From assembly GCA_964602455.1 (NCBI GenBank), contig CAZRRG010000046.1, forward strand, positions 1 to 17,377: a stretch of 17,377 nt of DNA, written 5' to 3'. The notes beneath the pieces are model-generated. The model searched no databases. It had not been told where the DNA came from and saw only the letters and a program-made list of their open reading frames with translations. This document shows positions 15,049 to 17,377 of the stretch, piece after piece; the first letter of the stretch is position 1; each line of letters starts with the position of its first letter. The DNA is from JBBDIP01 sp964602455. Its GTDB lineage: Bacteria > Bacillota > Sulfobacillia > Fermentithermobacillales > Fermentithermobacillaceae. The translations under genes and the position numbers were made by a program.

Positions 15049-15297
15049 CTATGCTTCCTTGACGTTCTCCCGCAGGTATTCAACCGCGTCACGCACGGTC
15101 CCAAGGTTCTCAGCATCCTCGTCGGGTATGGTAATCCCGAATTCAGCCTCAAACGCCATGATCAGGTCGACGATCTCCAGAGAGTCCGCGCCCAGGTCAT
15201 CGATGAAGGACGCATCCATCCCAACGGCGGAGTCTTCGACACCGAGCTGGTCGATAATTATCTTCTTAACTCTCATAAACACCTCATCTTGAGCCAA
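15049..15297 (-). CDS. acpP: Acyl carrier protein
   Basis: Carries growing acyl chains on a 4'-phosphopantetheine attached to the serine of the DSLEIVDL motif. That motif is present in the usual place after DDLGA. The protein is 82 residues, acidic and helical, of normal size. The start is TTG 15297, preceded by an almost ideal AAGGAGGTGA with 8 nt from AAGGAGG to the codon. The open frame continues further upstream into fabG, but that part includes the binding site itself. An internal ATG (MRVKKIII, seven codons later) is a less likely alternative. It follows fabG by 25 bp. Confidence 0.97.
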   Translation of the reverse strand: MAQDEVFMRVKKIIIDQLGVEDSAVGMDASFIDDLGADSLEIVDLIMAFEAEFGITIPDEDAENLGTVRDAVEYLRENVKEA

Positions 15298-15302
15298 AAC
15301 TG

Positions 15303-15312
15303 TCACCTCCTT
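15303..15312 (-). promoter_or_regulatory. Near-consensus ribosome binding site of acpP
   Basis: AAGGAGGTGA on the minus strand matches the full anti-Shine-Dalgarno complement. It is the strongest in the window, in keeping with the high ACP levels cells need, and it compensates for a TTG start. Confidence 0.7.
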
Positions 15313-15322
15313 GTCATTAGCA

Positions 15323-16075
15323 CTATGTGTTGGCACCCAGTGACATACCACCGTCGACTGTGAGCACGAGCCCCGTTATGTACGCGGCCTCCTTGCTTGA
15401 GAGGAACCCAACGGCCGAGGCAACATCTTCGGGCTTTCCTGCTCGTCCCAGCGGGATGCCGGATAGAAGTCGTGCCTTGGCTTCCTCCGGCAGCTCGCCT
15501 GTCATTCCGGTGTCGATGTATCCAGGCGCTACGGCATTTACAGTGATATTGTAGCGAGACAGCTCGCGGGCTAGGGCGCGCGTCAGTCCGATGACTCCGC
15601 CTTTGGAAGCACAGTAGTTGGCCTGACCCATGTTCCCGGTCAGAGCCACTACCGATGATAGGGTCACTATGCGGCCCGACTTCCGCCTCATCATCGATCT
15701 CGCCGCCCACTTCGCTACATTGAACACCCCCTTGAGGTTCGTGTCGATCACGGCGTCCCAATCCTCTTCGGACATCCGCGCAAGTAAAGCGTCTCTGGTG
15801 ATCCCCGCGTTCGCGACCAGTACCTCAAGCGGTCCAAGAGACCCCTCAACGCTGGCGATAAGCTGTTTTGCTGCGTCGTGAGACGACACGTCTCCCGCAA
15901 AGGCGGCAGCTCGTCCCCCGGCGTCAGTGATTGCGGATACAGTGGCAGCGGCGCCCTCAGCGTCGCGAGAGTAGTTGACCGCCACTGAAAAGCCCCTCTT
16001 GGCGAGTTCCAGAGCGCATGCTCTTCCTATTCCCCGAGACGCGCCGGTGACCAGCGCCGCCAGATTGGCACTCAT
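15323..16075 (-). CDS. fabG: 3-oxoacyl-ACP reductase
   Basis: NADPH-dependent reductase of the second step of each fatty acid elongation cycle. The 250-residue short-chain dehydrogenase has the cofactor motif TGASRGIG (10-17), NAG (89-91), Asn113, catalytic Ser141 and the Tyr154-x3-Lys158 pair in NYCASKGG. The sequence VAPGYIDTGMT and the C-terminal LTVDGGMS are typical of FabG. Its ATG overlaps the fabD stop codon (ATGA), with GGGAGG upstream inside fabD, so translation is coupled. Confidence 0.96.
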   Translation of the reverse strand: MSANLAALVTGASRGIGRACALELAKRGFSVAVNYSRDAEGAAATVSAITDAGGRAAAFAGDVSSHDAAKQLIASVEGSLGPLEVLVANAGITRDALLARMSEEDWDAVIDTNLKGVFNVAKWAARSMMRRKSGRIVTLSSVVALTGNMGQANYCASKGGVIGLTRALARELSRYNITVNAVAPGYIDTGMTGELPEEAKARLLSGIPLGRAGKPEDVASAVGFLSSKEAAYITGLVLTVDGGMSLGANT

Positions 16076-17016
16076 CTTAGCAGAGCCTCCCTTGTGAGGG
16101 CAAGGACTGCTTCCAGGTCGTCCGGCCCCGCAAACTGGGCATATGGGATAGACGGATTGATGCGTTTTCCGAAGCCGGAGAGGGTCTTCCCCGGACCAAC
16201 CTCAATGAAAGCCACGGCTCCGTCGCGGATCATGGACTCAACGCAGGTCTGCCACAGGACCGGTTTAGTTACCTGGTCAAGCAGGGCTTTCCGGATCTCC
16301 GAGGGCTCCGCCACACGTTCCCCATGGACGTTAGCGTAGACAGGTACTCTGGGGCTCACAATGTTGACGCGGTTGAGGTCCTCTTGTAGCCGCAGCGCCG
16401 CGGGTCGCATGATCTCGCAGTGGAACGGCGCGCTCACAGCCAGGGGCACGCTCCTGGCGCCCAGCGCCGCCGCCCGCCTCACGACTTCAGCTACCGCCGC
16501 GGCCGCGCCCGAGACCACTATCTGCCCAGGGCAGTTGTAGTTGGCTCCGGCGACCTCACCAATCTTCCTGGCTTCAAAACACAGGGATTCAACTTCGGCG
16601 CATGATAGACCGAGTATGGCAGCCATCGCTCCCTCTCCGGGAGGACAAGCCTCTTGCATGTAGAGCCCGCGACGATGGGTCAGGATGACCGCGTCCTCAA
16701 ACGAGAGGCTGCCCGCAGCCGCAAGGGCAGTGTACTCACCAAGACTAAGCCCGGCCGTCATGTCCGGCTCAAGCCCCGCGCGCCGAAGAAGCAGGACGCA
16801 GGCCATGCTTGCGACAAGCAGAGCTGGTTGAGCGTTTTCGGTGAGAGTGAGTTCCTCTTTGGGTCCCTCAAACATGATCTTGGTGAGGGAGTAACCCAGA
16901 GCTCGGTCGGCCGACAGCATGAGCTTCCGCACTTCTTCGTCCTGCGCGAAGAGATCCTTGCCCATACCCACGTATTGCGCTCCTTGACCGGGAAACACCC
17001 AGCCCACCTTTGCCAC
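16072..17016 (-). CDS. fabD: Malonyl-CoA:ACP transacylase
   Basis: Loads malonyl groups from CoA onto ACP. The 314-residue protein starts MAKVGWVFPGQGAQYVGMG and has the nucleophile Ser91 in GLSLGEYTA, Gln165 in NCPGQIVVSG, His199 in APFHCEIM and the VGPGKTLSGF segment near the end. The residue before the serine is Leu rather than the His of E. coli; I recall this variant from other Clostridia-type FabD proteins. Start GTG 17016 is set by GGAGGT 7 nt upstream; a TTG at 17031 precedes that site. It is the first fab gene here and lies 41 bp after degV. The plsX/fapR genes usual in Bacillus are not between them. Confidence 0.95.
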   Translation of the reverse strand: MAKVGWVFPGQGAQYVGMGKDLFAQDEEVRKLMLSADRALGYSLTKIMFEGPKEELTLTENAQPALLVASMACVLLLRRAGLEPDMTAGLSLGEYTALAAAGSLSFEDAVILTHRRGLYMQEACPPGEGAMAAILGLSCAEVESLCFEARKIGEVAGANYNCPGQIVVSGAAAAVAEVVRRAAALGARSVPLAVSAPFHCEIMRPAALRLQEDLNRVNIVSPRVPVYANVHGERVAEPSEIRKALLDQVTKPVLWQTCVESMIRDGAVAFIEVGPGKTLSGFGKRINPSIPYAQFAGPDDLEAVLALTREALLR

Positions 17017-17057
17017 CGCTGCTACCTCCAACCCATACTTCCGTTATCTCGCCCCGT

Positions 17058-17377
17058 CTACTCGGGCTGAATAAAGAGCGCCACTGTCCCAGGGCCCACG
17101 TGAGACCCGATGATGGGTCCCAGTTCGCTCTCATATACCTGCTTGGCATCGAAGGCAGCTGTCGCCGCCTTCAACAGCTCACGGCCGACGTCAGGACAGT
17201 CGGCATGGCAGACGGCCAGCGCAGCCGCCTTGTTGCTCCCCGCCCTCTCCAAAGCCTGTTCAACCAGCGTCGGTATGACCTTGCTCGAACCCCTCACTCT
17301 CTCGAGGGCGGTAACATAGCCTTCCGCGTCGAGTCCAAGTATGGGCTTCATGTTAAGCAGGGTGCCCATGAAGTGGG
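17058..17377 (-). CDS. degV: DegV family protein, C-terminal part (5' end outside window)
   Basis: DegV proteins bind fatty acids, and FakB members of the family present fatty acids to the kinase FakA. The visible ~106 residues are the C-terminal half, recognised by LLNMKPILGLDAEG near the window edge and by the terminal YESELGPIIGSHVGPGTVALFI, whose His and Gly are hallmarks. The frame is open to the right edge. An ATG at 17369 exists but lies in the middle of the domain, so it is not the start. Position directly upstream of fabD suggests a link to fatty acid supply, which fits a FakB-like role, but the specificity-determining N-terminal half is not visible. Confidence 0.88.
   Translation of the reverse strand, partial: HFMGTLLNMKPILGLDAEGYVTALERVRGSSKVIPTLVEQALERAGSNKAAALAVCHADCPDVGRELLKAATAAFDAKQVYESELGPIIGSHVGPGTVALFIQPE

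Noticed and set aside
15298..15351. N-terminal extension of acpP
   Set aside because: It includes the near-perfect ribosome binding site and overlaps the fabG 3' end; ACP proteins start close to the TTG chosen.
16729..16749. FabD active-site context GLSLGEY lacking the His before Ser
   Set aside because: I recall the Leu variant in other Clostridia-type FabD sequences; the nucleophile and partner residues are intact, so no loss of function is implied.
1..17377. CRISPR arrays, tRNAs, rRNAs, insertion sequences, attachment sites, defence or toxin-antitoxin genes
   Set aside because: Read for on both strands; no repeats-with-spacers, cloverleaf, transposase motifs or terminal inverted repeats were seen.

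Overview
The window is a block of conserved housekeeping genes from a high-GC member of the Bacillota (Firmicutes), most likely a Clostridia-like or deep-branching lineage. The evidence is gene order: fabD-fabG-acpP-fabF-rnc, then smc-ftsY-ylxM-ffh-rpsP-khpA-ylqD-trmD-rplS-lepB-rbgA, including the Bacillota-typical small genes ylxM and ylqD. The DNA is GC-rich by eye. Start sites carry strong AGGAGG-type ribosome binding sites, and more than half of the starts are GTG or TTG.

Read along the minus strand, which is the direction of almost all transcription: (1) the right edge holds the C-terminal third of a DegV-family fatty-acid-binding protein (17377-17058). (2) A type II fatty acid synthesis cluster follows: malonyl transferase FabD, ketoreductase FabG, acyl carrier protein and ketosynthase FabF. 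A strong terminator-like hairpin lies between acpP and fabF. (3) RNase III follows, overlapping fabF. (4) The series is interrupted by one gene on the plus strand (12479-13045). It encodes a DNA-binding protein with an N-terminal helix-turn-helix and a C-terminal LexA/S24-like fold. Its divergent intergenic region with smc contains a perfect 17-bp palindrome. (5) The chromosome segregation and secretion/translation block follows: SMC; the SRP receptor FtsY, YlxM and the SRP GTPase Ffh; ribosomal protein S16; KhpA; YlqD; tRNA methyltransferase TrmD; L19; signal peptidase I; and the ribosome assembly GTPase RbgA. (6) A zinc-ribbon threonine synthase is appended, followed by an intrinsic terminator. 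(7) Beyond it lie a separate minus-strand membrane-anchored TPR protein and, at the left edge and convergent with it, the C-terminal end of a beta-rich, probably surface-exposed protein.

The genes form one growth-linked unit: membrane lipid synthesis, RNA processing, chromosome condensation, co-translational membrane targeting (Ffh, FtsY, YlxM, LepB) and ribosome or tRNA maturation. Many junctions overlap or abut (fabD/fabG, fabF/rnc, ylxM/ffh, ylqD/trmD, trmD/rplS, lepB/rbgA), so translational coupling is likely.

I found no mobile element, CRISPR array, tRNA, rRNA or prophage. The parts that depart from expectation are the divergently oriented S24-like regulator with its palindrome between rnc and smc, the acpP-fabF attenuator candidate, an RNase III lacking one of its conserved catalytic acids, a divergent RbgA, and the absence of rimM, rnhB and plsX from their usual places. 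No clearly new multi-gene system is visible.
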